Under the pieces are notes generated by a model that did no database searches, was not told the DNA's origin, and saw nothing but the letters and a program-made list of their open reading frames with translations. Positions 1-11,727 of a DNA stretch of 64,000 bases are shown piece by piece. The position numbers were made by a program, and so were the translations under genes. Every line of letters begins with the position of its first letter. Position 1 is the first letter of the stretch. Origin of the DNA: Loxodes magnus (taxonomy: Eukaryota > Ciliophora > Karyorelictea > Loxodida > Loxodidae); assembly GCA_946699065.1 (NCBI GenBank), contig CAMPDV010000132.1, forward strand, positions 639,592 through 703,591, given 5' to 3'.

Positions 1-740
1 ATAAATCATAAAGATAGTAAAGGTACGGAAATATACCCCTGAATTTTCATATATGGTAGAGAAACCAAAGCAATAAAAAGAAAACATAAAAAACTAGAAA
101 GTGCATAAATTTTACTTAGGATAAAGCAATAAGCATTAGCTAGCTAGTGTTGATGAGCTTCAATCTTCAGAAAAAATCTAATCTGAAAGAAACAAAAAAA
201 TAATTCAAAAACAGAAGCAAGAAAATATATAGAATTAATCGAGACTGATGATTTAAAAAAGAGATGCTTTTGGACCATCTAGTAGGATTAGAGCAATTAA
301 ATCGCCTAACTTGACGAAAGAGTCAAGAAATAGCATGAGAAAATAAAGTTCTGAAGCACACGATTAAAAGAAAAAAGGAAGCTTCGCACAAAAAGAAATA
401 TAAAAAGAAACAATCTTTAATCTTCAGTAAAAGATGCTTTAAATTTGTCAAGAAGAAATGTTAATGCTGTAGAATTTGCTCATATCTCTTTAGGATTTGT
501 TAGAAATTTAAGTTTTGTTAGGAAATTATCGAAAAAATTAGTACCATGAAAAAGAGTCAGAAAGAAAAAATCAAGACCATTTTGAAAGATAAACTAAAAA
601 TAAATTAACATAATTCTCATCAACCAAACTGGGACGTTAAAAAAGTGAATAGACTAATTGAACAGAGAGAGTAGATGTGATTTAAGAAGAATGGGGATTG
701 AAAACTCGGGAATCTCCAGTTTTCAATCTTAAAAAAATAA
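1..740 (+). pseudogene. gag-like retroelement ORF remnant (G1)
   Basis: This is the decayed 3' part of a gag-type (LINE ORF1) reading frame, cut by the window edge. Reading TAA/TAG as Gln gives a Lys/Gln/Glu-rich sequence. At 459-500 the spacing C-x2-C-x4-Y-x4-C matches the zinc knuckle of the better preserved copies, with TAT (Tyr) where the knuckle His (CAT) is expected, one transition away. The segment around 620-720 has the Asn-Trp and basic residues seen after the knuckle in the other copies. Frames shift along the way, so it is not functional as read. Such proteins bind nucleic acid and coat the retroelement RNA. The family assignment rests on spacing and is moderate to weak. Confidence 0.4.
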
Positions 741-3050
741 ATATCCTAAACATTTTTTGAAACATAAGCATGTTTAAACTGCTGATTTCTGTATGAGGTA
801 GCAATTCCTTTGTAATAAAAAAATTTTATCTATCTTTGTTATTATAATTAAGAGGACTAAAGTTAAATAATTTCTTTTAGACTTAAATATTTTATTAAAT
901 TAAACATTAAATAAATAAAAAATAGTCAAAATTATATTTAAATTATTAATAAAAGTAAATTTGAATTTAAAGTTAATAAAAAAAGAAATTAAAAATTTTA
1001 ATATTTTAATATTTGAAATTAATCATAAAGATATATTAAATATGCCGATTACAAAATCATAAAAGTAAAAATAGTTTTTAAAGTTTAATTGTCTAAAAAT
1101 AAATTTTTATTTTAAAATGACAAAACAACGCACATCTAAATTAAAAAATTACAATAAAAAATCTATTTAAAAATAATTAAAATTTAATATAAATAATTAT
1201 GATATTTATTTATTTTCAATTACTAAAAATAATAAAATGCTATATTTGTAGAAATATTTTAATTTATTAAAAAACTATGTTGTACAGCTTTTTAAAATTT
1301 AAATATAATATACTTTTAGAATTTAATTAATTGTAAAAATTCTTTAATATTAAACTAATATTTGATAGGAATTAATATAAATTATCTATAAAATATTATT
1401 TTAACATATTAAAAATACAGAAGCTGTATTTTATTTTTTCTTTATTTAAAGAAACATTTTTAATATTTGAATATAAAATATAATCAAAATATTCATTTTA
1501 TTAATTATAAATATTTTTAAAATTATTAAAATGGCTAAAACTTTTACTTTAGAGGTTATTTATTATTTCAAACTATAAGAACAAATATCCTTGCTTAATA
1601 TAAAAAATAAAATTTTATTTTCTCTAAAATAAATTTAACTTTCATATGGTTTATTTTTCTATTCTAAGTATTTAATTTTATAATTATAATTATTATGCTC
1701 AAACTAATTAATTATAAATACAATTTAATATATATCTTAAATATTTGTTACTATAAATAAAATTTTTATTTCATATACCAGTTTAATTTTAACTACTCTT
1801 TACTATGAAGAGATATTTCTCTTACTCATTTAAAATAAAATAATTTCTTATTTTTAATAAGCAAATCTTCTTGATGTATTGTAGATAATTAAAAATTTTC
1901 AATTTTCAAAGATAAAATTATTTTAATATTTGATAGTTTCAAAAATTTACTATGATATAACGAAAGAAATTAAAATGATAACTAGAGTTAAGATATAATT
2001 AATGTAACATTTATAAAACCTAATTACAATTTTAATTAGTTAAAGAAGTTAAAATGTATTTACTTTTAATTAATTAGCAAATCTAATAAACTTCTATCTA
2101 ATTTAGTGCTTTAAAAACTGAAAATATATTATATTGATGCTAATACTACAACTAGTAATTCTAAACAAGTGAATTGAATATATTAATAATTAGCTAATTA
2201 AGTATTTAAATATTATATATATTAATGATAAACTAAATTAATTTAAAATTATATTCTTAAACTTTAAATTTCTTTAATGCAAATAATCTAAAGCTTTTAT
2301 AAATTATAACTTATTAATATAAAAATTTAAATGCAAGTGAAGATACTATGCTAACGCTGCTTATATCCATTTAACTTAACAAGGGCAGTAAAATAAAATA
2401 ACTTATTAATAATAAATAATTAGCTAATAGTTAAAATTTAAAGGCATTGATTGTTTAATATAGAAATAGAATAAATTAAAGAAGTTAAAATAAATGTCTA
2501 AATTCTAAAATTTAGTAGAAGTACTAATTTCCTTTTGAAATAAAACTTTAGAAATTAGTACCAGATAAAAGAGGCTAAATATATATTCATTTAGAGGAGT
2601 AAATAAAAAAAAGTTATAAATTATATATGAAAATATAATAAATAGAATGATACATAAAACTAGTATTATTTCAATCTTCTTGAAGTTCTTTGTTTTCCAT
2701 TAGTGTTACTATAACCTCTTATTATGGTAGGAGGAATAAAAAATTGAATTAAAATAGAATATTCCAGAAAATATACAAAATAAAGAATGAATAATGATAA
2801 TAAATAGAATTAAAACATAATTCTTATAATTTATCAGGATTTAAAACTCGAGATATATTTGCTTATTCTTTTATTCTAGATTTATCAAACCTTTTATTGT
2901 TGAGAATAGATGTAAGAAATTTGAACTACAAGAATATAAGAATAGTATGAAGAGAGAAGACTAAATATTTAAGTATTTTTATGATTAAAAAGTATTTAAA
3001 AATAGCAATTTAGATATAATAAATAGATAATAAATGTTAATTACATATTA
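741..3050. other. A+T-rich DNA without recognisable gene
   Basis: Very A+T-rich, with long A and T runs and no conserved motif, RNA gene or repeat shared with the rest of the window that I can see. The short G+C-richer patch near 2,340-2,390 is not repeated elsewhere here. Confidence 0.5.
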
Positions 3051-3059
3051 ATATTTCGA

Positions 3060-3640
3060 CTGAATTATTATAGGCAAACTTTTAGTAGCTGAATTACTTT
3101 TATCCATGCTAAACTCTTCTTTAATCAATAATTTAGTTTTAAGTTGTTCATACATTTATTGATAGTAATCGATGAATACTTCTACAGCTACTCTAAATAA
3201 ATTTCAAGTTTGAAGTATATTTTTTATTGTTTTACATTTTTTAATTTTCCATCTTATCTATTTGAGGTTAGTTTTTAAATTGATAATTTAAATTATTTTT
3301 TAATTTTCCATGGATTTGTTGCTATGTTTTTACTATTAAAACAAATTTGGAAATTAAAGCTTCATCTTGAAATTAAACTTAACTTACCAATCCTTGATTT
3401 TCCTTTCTTTATCTTACAAAAGTTGCCTAAGATTTTATTTTTTCGTCTTCAGGATCTATTTTTCTTAATTCATTTTCTCAATTAAGTAATAAAACTGAAT
3501 AATGTTTTGTTCATGAATTTTCTCAAGCCTTTTAGTTTGTTATGAAATTCAGTATTTCTCAATCCTTAACAGGAGTAGATTTATCTTTTTGAATTTTTGG
3601 TTATTATTAGTTAATTGAGACTTAAGATTGATCTATTAGA
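3060..3640 (-). pseudogene. possible coding remnant, charged and coiled-coil-like
   Basis: On the minus strand, with TAA/TAG as Gln, this reads as a Lys/Glu/Gln-rich stretch with heptad-like Leu/Ile spacing, resembling the coiled-coil part of the gag-type ORFs elsewhere in the window. There is no zinc knuckle and no clear start. It may be an old gag remnant or chance composition. I cannot give it a function. Confidence 0.2.
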
Positions 3641-3649
3641 ATTTAAAGT

Positions 3650-4423
3650 TTAAATTTCCGGATTTTTTTAGCATTTTTTTTTTGCATAGCATGTATAAAG
3701 TACTTATATTTTAAAATAAAAAAATAATTGTAGCAGTAAAATTTGTATATAGAAAATAAATATTAAAATATAGCAAAACTATAAATATATAAGAAATTGA
3801 AACAAAATATAAATTATTAATAGCATATTGATTGCAATATGTATCATTTATTAATAAAAAGCTTTTTTATATATTTTAATTACTATTCTTTTTAAAGTTT
3901 TATTTAAATACAATAAGCAAAAATTTAGACTAAATTTAATTATAATGCTTATTTTCTAAATTATTTAATTTTTTAATGTTAATGATACAATATTAGCATA
4001 AAATTAATTATTAGAAAAAATATAAAAATAAATAGCAATATTTTGCAATATTTCATTTATTTATTAGTTATAAGAATATTTAAAATAATTAAATTAAATA
4101 TATTTTAGGCACTTTAGTTATTGTTTGATTATGTTTATGAATGGTCAATTTTTAATTAATTTTTATAACATGATTAATTTATTTCCTTCTTTTAAATTTT
4201 AGTATCTGAGGATTTTTGGTTTGATTTTATTTAGAAACAGATATTATTTTTTCTATTTCAATGATTTTTTTGAATTTTTAAATTAAAATATTTTATCTCG
4301 AAGCAAAAAAAATTAGGATATAAATTAAGATATTAATAACAACTTAAACTCCTAAAAATAGCTTTAAGAATAGACTAAGTAAGTTTAAATTGAGATTATA
4401 ACATCTACTATTTTTAATAAAAA
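3650..4423. other. A+T-rich DNA, nothing recognised
   Basis: Low-complexity A+T-rich sequence leading up to repeat D1. No motif or repeat was found. Confidence 0.5.
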
Positions 4424-4839
4424 AAATTATTATAGAGCGCGTAGCACTTCATTGGCGTACAGCTCTTTCAATATTAATATTTAATATTAAGGAAATGCTC
4501 TCATGTTTCTTGTTAAAATTCTAGAGGTCCGATGAGTCACGTCAGCTTCTTCAAATGGGGAATCTTCTTATTAAAAATTATTCTAAAATCTTGAGTCAAA
4601 TGCTTCAGTCTTCTTGAATAAGGTCCAAATAAGAGATAGTTATTAAGTCGGTAATTAGAAGGCCCGTCAATCAAATTTTCATTCTGCTTGAGAGAACAAT
4701 CGGGTAAGTTAAGCATGTTTCAACGAAGCTTATTCACCCTTCCCCGTGATGGCATCTAGTTTGATATTACTCGCAATGCAGTATACACTGCACCAGATTA
4801 CCTACTAGTTTGGTTGACGCGGCCGATATCCATTTTATA
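4424..4839 (+). repeat. dispersed 0.4 kb repeat D, copy 1
   Basis: About 415 bp clearly richer in G+C than its surroundings. A second copy lies at 43581-43995 in the same orientation. Both start near TAGAGCG and end near TCCATTTTAT, and both contain the block GTCCGATGAGTCA and a perfect 6 bp hairpin TGCAGT-ATAC-ACTGCA. The ends are sharp: flanking DNA differs between copies. No ORF is conserved. Copy 1 sits right beside the (TAA)n tail of a gag element and copy 2 inside another gag element. It is probably a short non-autonomous retroelement or an RNA-derived repeat; no tRNA-like B box was seen. Confidence 0.75.
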
Positions 4840-4844
4840 CGTTT

Positions 4845-5677
4845 TATAATAATAATAATAATATACTAAATTAAAGTGTTTGTATCTCCGGGGGATTTTA
4901 AAACCCTTCAATACATACCCCCAGAATTCGTTCCTTGAGGTTTAAAATAAAAGTTCGGGACTTCCAATTTTTTGGAGTTTTGGCCCTCCCTTGAAAAAGC
5001 ATCCTTCTAAATATTCTTCCATCCTTGTCTACATAAATTCTTGACAGTTCTCTCCAAATCTCTTTGCTGTTTCTTCTCTGTTTGTCCAAATATATCTTGC
5101 ATCTCTTATATGTGTGGAATCTTGAATTGCACAGGTAGCACAGCTTGACGATCCTTCTGGGAAGAGTTATCTCTATGGATTTTGTGTATTCTAGTTCCAA
5201 TTATTTTCAGCTAAGGTTTAAGGTTAAATTCTTTTTTATCCCAAAAGTTTCACTTCGATTTCCTGCTTCATTAATCTTTCTTCATTGTTTTAACTTTTCT
5301 ATAATAATTTTTAGTTTTCTTTCTTTAATATTTAAACTTCTTTTTATAGGTTACGGATAGACTTCATAAGTTATTCTATTATTAACTATTCATCATTTTT
5401 CTATTTCTACATTATTTTTTAGTTACCACTTTTCATGTAGTTACTTGATTGTGGCTATGGGGAGTAAAAAGTCTCGCTTGCTTTAGTCAGTTTCCGTTGA
5501 CTTAGTTTCCTATTCAATTTAAGATTATCTTTATTTTTCAAATTTTGGGAGTTAAAGAGCCTAAGAAAATTATTATGTTATTAAAGAAGACATGGTAGGA
5601 AAACAATTAGAAGTCTCTGGTTTTCTTTCCTTTTTCTATGAAGCTGGAAAAAAACCCTTCTTGAGACCTTCTGCCAT
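4845..5677 (-). CDS. gag-type zinc-knuckle ORF of a gag-only retroelement (G2), apparently intact
   Basis: The best-preserved gag ORF. It starts at the ATG at 5677 (MAEGLKKGFF), which aligns with the starts of the copies at 12970 and 9791. One unbroken frame then runs through a Gln/Lys/Glu-rich helical region to a CX2CX4HX4C zinc knuckle (CYLCNSRFHTYKRC, about 5098-5141) and a basic segment with GRIFRR and NWKSRTFILN. The same order appears at 16195-16945. Two adjacent TGA codons lie upstream of the knuckle. The 3' end, on the left, is a (TAA)n-type tail at about 4846-4862, typical of non-LTR elements. No reverse transcriptase follows, so the unit resembles a half-LINE. The stop is uncertain because TAA/TAG are sense; the frame runs into the tail. 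Family gag proteins form RNA-protein complexes; that role is inferred here. Confidence 0.6.
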
Positions 5678-5809
5678 TTTATTTGAAAAATGGATTTGAT
5701 AGGTAAATGTAAATGAATTATGAATAATATTTTGATATTAATTGAATTATATTGGAGTAAAATATTAATCACTATATTATAGTAAAACTAGTATTTTAAT
5801 TTTTTATAT

Positions 5810-8095
5810 GGCTATATATTATACTATTTACTATTATGATCTGTTTCATTTATATATATGAGATATGGTAATAAATAGCGTATTTAGTATATGATTTGAT
5901 TGGTTTTAGTTACTAATAAAGACTAATTTAGATAACTTAAAGGATTTAAATATTATGCATTTTATTAATAATTTATAATATATTTACTAAGTTATCAGCT
6001 TATAGTTTTAAACTTTATTTTAACTTTTGTAAATTTTCCTTATTAGCTAGTATTTCTTCAATACTATCATTATAATGGATTTATAGAATTAATTATTATA
6101 TTTAATTGATTAGTTATAGAATTCAAGTCACTTTTCTTTACTCAAAAGTATTTTCTCAATAACTTATAAAGTAAGAGTTAATCAAATAGGCTAATATAGC
6201 TAAATATTTTCTTAAGTTTAAAGAAATTATTTATGTTCTTACCTTTTAATTAGATATTAAATAGTAAGATAATTACAGTTTAATGGTGAAAACATATCTG
6301 TTTGCTATTCAAATTACCTTTATTTATTTAGTCCATTAAAATGTTTAATTTTTCAATCCATTATCTCCTGTTTGTTATCTTATGTTAGTATACAATATTT
6401 TCTTTATCTCATTAAACTTATTTTTGATACTTTTTTAATTCATTTCTTAAACGTTTTCTTTCTTCTTTTTAAGTATCAGCAACATATCCACAAGTTAATT
6501 TAACTTCTTATTTTTGCTATATCATTATCTAGCTTAACCAGCTTCAAAGAATATGTAGCTCATTGTGAAGCTTTTCCAATATTTTTCCAATTTTCAGTTT
6601 TTAGTAATATAACCTTCTTACTTATGATCTATATCTGCTATTTTAACAATTAATAGATATCATCTAGTATTCTTTCCTAAACAATTCTTATGCTAATTAT
6701 GCTATTAGTCCCTTAAAAAATAGTCTTAAACTTTCTTTTGTAGTAATCTAGGTTGGATCTTATGCTGAATTATTGCATTATAGTTTTAATTAATTCTAAT
6801 AGCTACTATCCTACTGGATTTAGTTTATTTGCTACAAATTATGTATATGTGCATTAAATCTCATACTATACTTATAAACTTAAATTGCTTTTAATTAGGC
6901 TTTCATAGAAACCGATTCATTATTCCTCAAGTAGGCGCATATACATTAAGTAAGATTCATACAAATTACAACCCTTCCAGTATTTCATTTTATTCCATTT
7001 ACTTCATACTCTCTCCATATCAATTCTTCTTTAATATATAAAGCCACTCCTTTACTAAGTCTAGTTCCTTCTTGAGTCACCATAATATATCTTTTTCAAG
7101 CATTAATTTACATAACTCTTCTTTGCTCGACCTCTTATATTATCAGTTCTTATGTTTAATTAATTTAAAATATTCAATTTTCTTGATCTTCATTGTTTGA
7201 TTCTTTCTATTTAGTATCATCAATTTAGCTTAGTCTTTTTCAAAACCAAAATACTCTAATGTTTGTATTTATGTTCAGGTTTTATGTATGCTATCTTTTC
7301 TGATATTATTTCTTGTTTATTATTAAAAATAATTGCATCAGTTATGGAAGTTAGTTAGTTACTTATTGAAGCTTATTTTTTCAAAAGGTTCTGACAATTC
7401 CATTTTTCTCTCATGGTGTTAAGTTTTGGCTTTTCCATATATCTAAGTAGCAGAAATCATTTTATCTCAGCATTTATTCAGTTAAATAATTTTTTATATA
7501 TCTTCAATTGTTGCCTATCTCGCATATAATTATTTAAGCAATTTTATACTTTAGGATCCAAATTTTTGCATGCTACTCTTCTTTGTAATTTCTTTAGTTT
7601 TTCTATTTTTATTTATATATCTTTTATTTTAGTGTGTTATTTCTTGTTACATATTTACCACTTTTTTGATATTCCAATATAACTGATTATTAGCTTGATT
7701 TATTTTTTATCTTCTATATTACTTAGTACTGTGTCTAATTTCTTACAGTTTACATATCATCATATTGCTAATTGATTTAACTTTACACGTAAATTTTTTT
7801 CTTCCAGTCAAGTAGGAATATTTTCTGGATAAGTGGTTCGAATATTTCTAGGTACATAGTTGTTCATCCATTAAGTCCTATTGTTCCTTTTGTTGTAAGC
7901 AAAACTGTTTTTTTTATATTTCCAAAGGCTTTTAGCTATTTTTATGTTTGAGCTAAGCAGTTATCTAAACCTAAAGAATATTTTATTAGTTCGTCATATT
8001 TTCCTTGCTTTTTTTCTCCATTCTAAAAACTTGATTTGGATGTTACTGAGTAGTTCTTAGTGGTTTATCATATTAATCTCGAAAATTTATTATAT
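5810..8095 (-). pseudogene. LINE-type ORF with AP-endonuclease domain, copy 1 (A1)
   Basis: Minus-strand ORF reading as a long basic N-terminal region followed by an APE-type endonuclease as in non-LTR retrotransposons. Recognisable pieces are LNIRTDNIRG near 7160 (the TxNxRG motif), a QE within VTQEGTRLSKGVALYI near 7080-7030, LIWREYEVNG near 7010, and FNAHIHNLQQIN near 6850-6800. The last is where GDFNAH is expected; Gly-Asp is lost and one T appears deleted. Frameshifts are present, so the enzyme is dead. No reverse transcriptase follows before the repeat ends at about 5810. The copy at 29455-31795 is nearly identical over its length; the copy at 23400-25205 is shorter and more diverged. 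Several TGA codons lie at plausible Trp positions. Confidence 0.55.
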
Positions 8096-8096
8096 A

Positions 8097-8833
8097 GAAA
8101 AATGGTCTCACCTATCTAGCAAAGCTCAAAATGATTACTTAATCGATCTGGAATTTCTCTTAAGTGAGAACCAAAAGCTATAATATTCGTTTCAAGAGCG
8201 ACAGAGAAATATAATAGTCCTATAGGAAAGCATCACTGGAATTCACATCAATAGTAATTAGATCAAATAGCACTTAACCTTATTCATTCGACTGAACAAA
8301 TTAATTAGAGAATTTAAGCGACGAAAGCAAAATTAGAGTTTTTCCGATAATATAATCAACAAATTTGTGAAATGGATTTCTTAGATCATGTAAAATCAAG
8401 GAAACGATCGGATGGACATAGAAGCAAAAGACCCATAGTAATTTATTATCAGGAAAAGAAAAATGCTGATACTGTAAAAAAATGGGACACAAGATAAGAG
8501 ACTGTTGGTAGTTATTAAAAAAACAAGAATATAAAAGTCAAAAATAATGGTATAATTTAAACAAGTTGTGATGCACGCAAGATGGCAGAATATTCAGAAA
8601 AAATGATTGTAAATCACTTAGAATGCTCCTAAATTCAAGCGGCTGAAGTAATTTCAACAAAAGTTGGTTAGGATTCGACACAGAAGAGATACTGAGAAAG
8701 AAAAGATGTAGATTGTCAAGAGATATGATAACGAAGATCGGAACAAATTTAAAGTAGAAGGTGAATTTATTAAGCTTAACAAAAAATTTGATTTGTGACA
8801 AAATAATAATGTTGAAGTTAAGATAATCTATTA
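8097..8833 (+). pseudogene. gag-type ORF (G3) nested in composite copy 1
   Basis: Plus-strand, opposite to its host. One frame without shifts runs from about 8101 to 8830 when TAA/TAG are Gln and TGA is Trp. It contains a zinc knuckle at 8464-8505 (C-W-Y-C-KKMG-H-KIRD-C, the W written TGA) followed by QDGRIFRKN, the same post-knuckle motif as in the copy at 4845-5677. No start Met is obvious, so this is probably a 5'-truncated element. A homologous copy at 31796-32566 occupies the same place in composite copy 3 but has an extra A beside the knuckle that shifts its frame. The middle composite (copy 2) lacks the insertion, which gives the empty site. Confidence 0.55.
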
Positions 8834-8848
8834 TATTATCTTATCTTA
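8834..8848. repeat. target-site duplication, left, of gag element G4
   Basis: TATTATCTTATCTTA, repeated perfectly at 9794-9808. The 15 bp length is typical of target-primed reverse transcription. Confidence 0.8.
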
Positions 8849-9793
8849 ATAATAATATTAATTTTAAGTTTTCCGTTTTAGGGATTTCCAACCCCGTCAG
8901 GAAGACAGCAGTTCATGCTCTCTGCTGTTAAATATAAAAGTTCGGGTCGCCCAATTTTAGCGAGATTGGGAACTCGGATTTTTCCAGGTTTTCCCTCCTT
9001 TAACTTGCCTTGATTCCATCTTAATCTTGTATATTGAACCATCCAGATTGCAATACATTCTTTTCATTCTTGCTTCTTCTTTTTTCTTCTTTTGTTGTTC
9101 TTTTATCCAATAATTTCTTTATTTCTATTAGAATTTCTAACACTTCCGATAAAAATGTCATACGCTTCCACAGCAGAAACATTTCTTTTTTATTTTTAAT
9201 TATTTTTCTTGATTTGTTTGCTCTTTCTAGGCTTCGATTTCCATTTGTATAGCTCCAGTTTCGCTTTACTCTTTCTTAAAAGTTTACAACTTCTCTTCTA
9301 CTTTTCCAAGTCCGTTTCTAAAGTTTATTTTAGGATTCGTTAGTCTGACTTTGTGAGATATTCCAAAAGGCGTTAAGATCTCTTTCCTAGGACATAAGTC
9401 TTGACTCAATTCCTTCTGCTAGGCCTATCTTTGCCATCAGCATATCATTGTCCTTCTTCAATCTCTTGACTTCTTCCTGGAGGTTCAGTACCACTTTGAT
9501 GAGCTACTCCATGCTCATCTGGCCAGAGGGGTTGAACTCTGATACCTCCTGATGGAGAACAGACTTCATCTGTTTCCTCGATTTCTCGCTTGAGGTTGGA
9601 GTTTCCGTGTGTATATTCTTCAAGGTTGGCTTTCGTTCGTTTTGTTAAATTCCAAGTTGTTAGTTCAGTGTTGGTTAAGGTTGTGATAAAGAAGATTGCT
9701 AAGATTATTAAGACTTGGTTTCTTGCTTCCTCCCTTCCTTTTTGGCTTAGGAAGAGGTGGTATAGAAGCCTGACTTGAAATCTTCAACCATTT
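8849..9793 (-). mobile_element. gag-only retroelement G4 with 15 bp target duplication
   Basis: A 945 bp insert flanked by perfect 15 bp repeats. Its 5' end lies two bases before the ATG at 9791, so there is almost no 5' leader, and its 3' end is an AT-trinucleotide-rich tail. The ORF starts MVEDFKSGFYTTSS, has a Gln/Ser/Pro-rich stretch, then NPSGQMSMEQLIKVVLNLQ and a Leu/Lys/Glu coiled coil near 9480. After a frame change it has a zinc knuckle at about 9136-9177 (C-FC-C-GSV-W-H-FYRK-C, with TGA at the W) and a basic end containing RTFIFN. It aligns with 12970-13890. No polymerase is encoded, so it must have been mobilised in trans by a LINE. The frame change between coil and knuckle suggests it is inactive. 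Confidence 0.7.
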
Positions 9794-9808
9794 TATTATC
9801 TTATCTTA
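9794..9808. repeat. target-site duplication, right, of gag element G4
   Basis: TATTATCTTATCTTA, matching 8834-8848 exactly. Confidence 0.8.
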
Positions 9809-10332
9809 TGATTGATTTTTTATCGAGAGTATAGGTGTTATAATGGCTTGGCTTTATTATTGATTATAAAAGGGACATTTTTAAGTTATAGATTTTAGTT
9901 TAAATGATTAAAGGAAATATGTATTTTAAATTTGAAGATGTTGATTTGATGATAGTAGTGATGATTTAATTAGTATTTAGATAAAGTATAGCTTAAAGAT
10001 AATTTGATTATAGTTTTGATTTGATTAAATAATAATAGAGTAATCTAAGTAGTATTTATATAATTTGAATTTAAGGATATAATTAAAGATAGTTTTTTTG
10101 ACTGAGTTGAATATGTTTTAGTATGCTATAAGCTGAATGTTTTATCTGAATAATAATAATATTTAAATAAAAAATTTTGAAGATGTTTAGATAAAATTTA
10201 ATTCTTTATTTATTTCAGACACTTTAAATATTTAATAACATATTTACCTAATTATAGATCTTTAAACTACTTCTTTATTAATGAGATTATATTTAAATAT
10301 CATTAATAATATAGATTTATTTATTATGTTTA

Positions 10333-11727
10333 TCAGTTATGACTTCTAATACTTCTATAGCTCAACTTTTCTAAATCAATCCTCATTATTGAAACTCTTT
10401 TCTATTCTATAGCAAAAACATATCCATAGTTATTTCTTATTTTCATCTACGTTAAAGCTACAACATCTTTAAAAATTTAACTTTATTGCCATTATTCTTT
10501 GTTTCTTTTATATATTCTTCTTGAATATTATTTCGTAGACGAATTTTTCATACCTCCACATATGACAAGAGGCTCTAAAGAAACTATAGGATAAGCAATA
10601 GCTTCAGGAAGACTCAAATTTTACTTACTCCATCTATCATTCTATATGTTATACTTTCAAATATCTTTTAAAGTTTATCCTTTCTAATTTCCACCTCCAA
10701 AAGAATAAATATTTTATTCATCTTTATCTACTACTAAAGTTTAATCCCCTATTTAGAATGGAAATTAAGAGCAGTTTTATCATTTACTTTAGTTTCTTAT
10801 CTTTAACTTTTCTACTGATTATAAAGCTTGATTATTATCAGTTAATCCTCCAACCACATAAAGATATTTTTAAGCAGCTGCTATTCCAAAGCCACATCTT
10901 CCCTCATTTAGACCACTAAGTTTTATATTATTACCTTCATAATCGAACTACCAAGTTTCTTTTATTCCTTTCTTTTAATTTTTGTTATATCCTCCAATTA
11001 AATATAACATATTTTAATATTCTATACTTTTACTATTGTCTGGAATAATAGTTTAAACTTAGACTTATCGTAATTACTCTGTTTAAATATTAAATAAACT
11101 TAATTTTTAAATTCCTCAATTAAAAAAGTGAATATAGTTAGATTATATAAAGTGGTAGCTTAGTTTATGTTAATTAGTCTAAATCTTATTTGGTTACTTA
11201 GTATTGTATTATAGTTTTTATCTTATTAGATTGTAAGTTAATTTAGAGTTTAGTATTGTAGGTGGTTATGAGTTATATTAGAGTATAGTTGGTTTTAGTG
11301 ATTAGTAGAATTAGATAATATTTGAGTGTTATTTTTGGTAGATAAATGTTGGTTAATGATTGATGATGATATTAGTTAGTGGTATTATGAGAGTATTACT
11401 AATGTTTGATTATTTGGTTGTAATGGTTTTAGATTTTTCCATAATTTACCTCCTTATCTCTTTTAATTTCTATCTAGCATCTTAAATCTTTTATATGTAT
11501 TATTAGTTTTAAAATATCACTCTTATTAAATCACTTTCTTAAGGTAAATCATCAAATCTAAAATGGAATCCTTTTTAACAAATAGGACATTACATTATGC
11601 CTTATAATCAGTACTGAGTATTCAAACACAAACCACAGTAAATATGTCCACAAGGTAAGACAGTTGGAAGAGCATTAGTTAAGTTGTAATCTTCTAAGCA
11701 GATTAAGCATTTTGGTAACGCTTGCAT
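10333..11727 (-). CDS. RING-finger / kelch-repeat protein, copy 1
   Basis: A 465-codon frame without a shift, from ATG at 11727 to TGA at 10333-10335, which is followed by TAA. Residues 7-50 form a C3HC4 RING (C7, C10, C26, H28, C31, C34, C47, C50), the fold that recruits ubiquitin-conjugating enzyme. Residues ~80-200 are an Asn/Gln/Thr-rich linker. From ~230 kelch-like beta-propeller repeats follow (YLIGGYN, YLYVVGGLTDNN, IYSFGGGN), usually a substrate-binding module. RING plus kelch suggests an E3 ubiquitin ligase with a propeller adaptor; the target is unknown. Four internal TGA codons (40, 204, 316, 357) lie where Trp is expected or possible; codon 259 is TGG here but TGA in the other two copies. 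All three copies have exactly 1,395 nt. It lies upstream of a LINE-type ORF on the same strand, as a first ORF would. Confidence 0.75.

Noticed and set aside
4545-4570. Hammerhead ribozyme at GTCCGATGAGTCA in repeat D
   Set aside because: The core has C for the invariant U (CUGAUGA), and no GAAA strand with a closing helix was found at proper distance.
8464-8505. Selenocysteine at TGA codons
   Set aside because: TGA recurs at Trp-like positions in unrelated proteins without any SECIS-like element visible; TGG/TGA interchange fits Trp.
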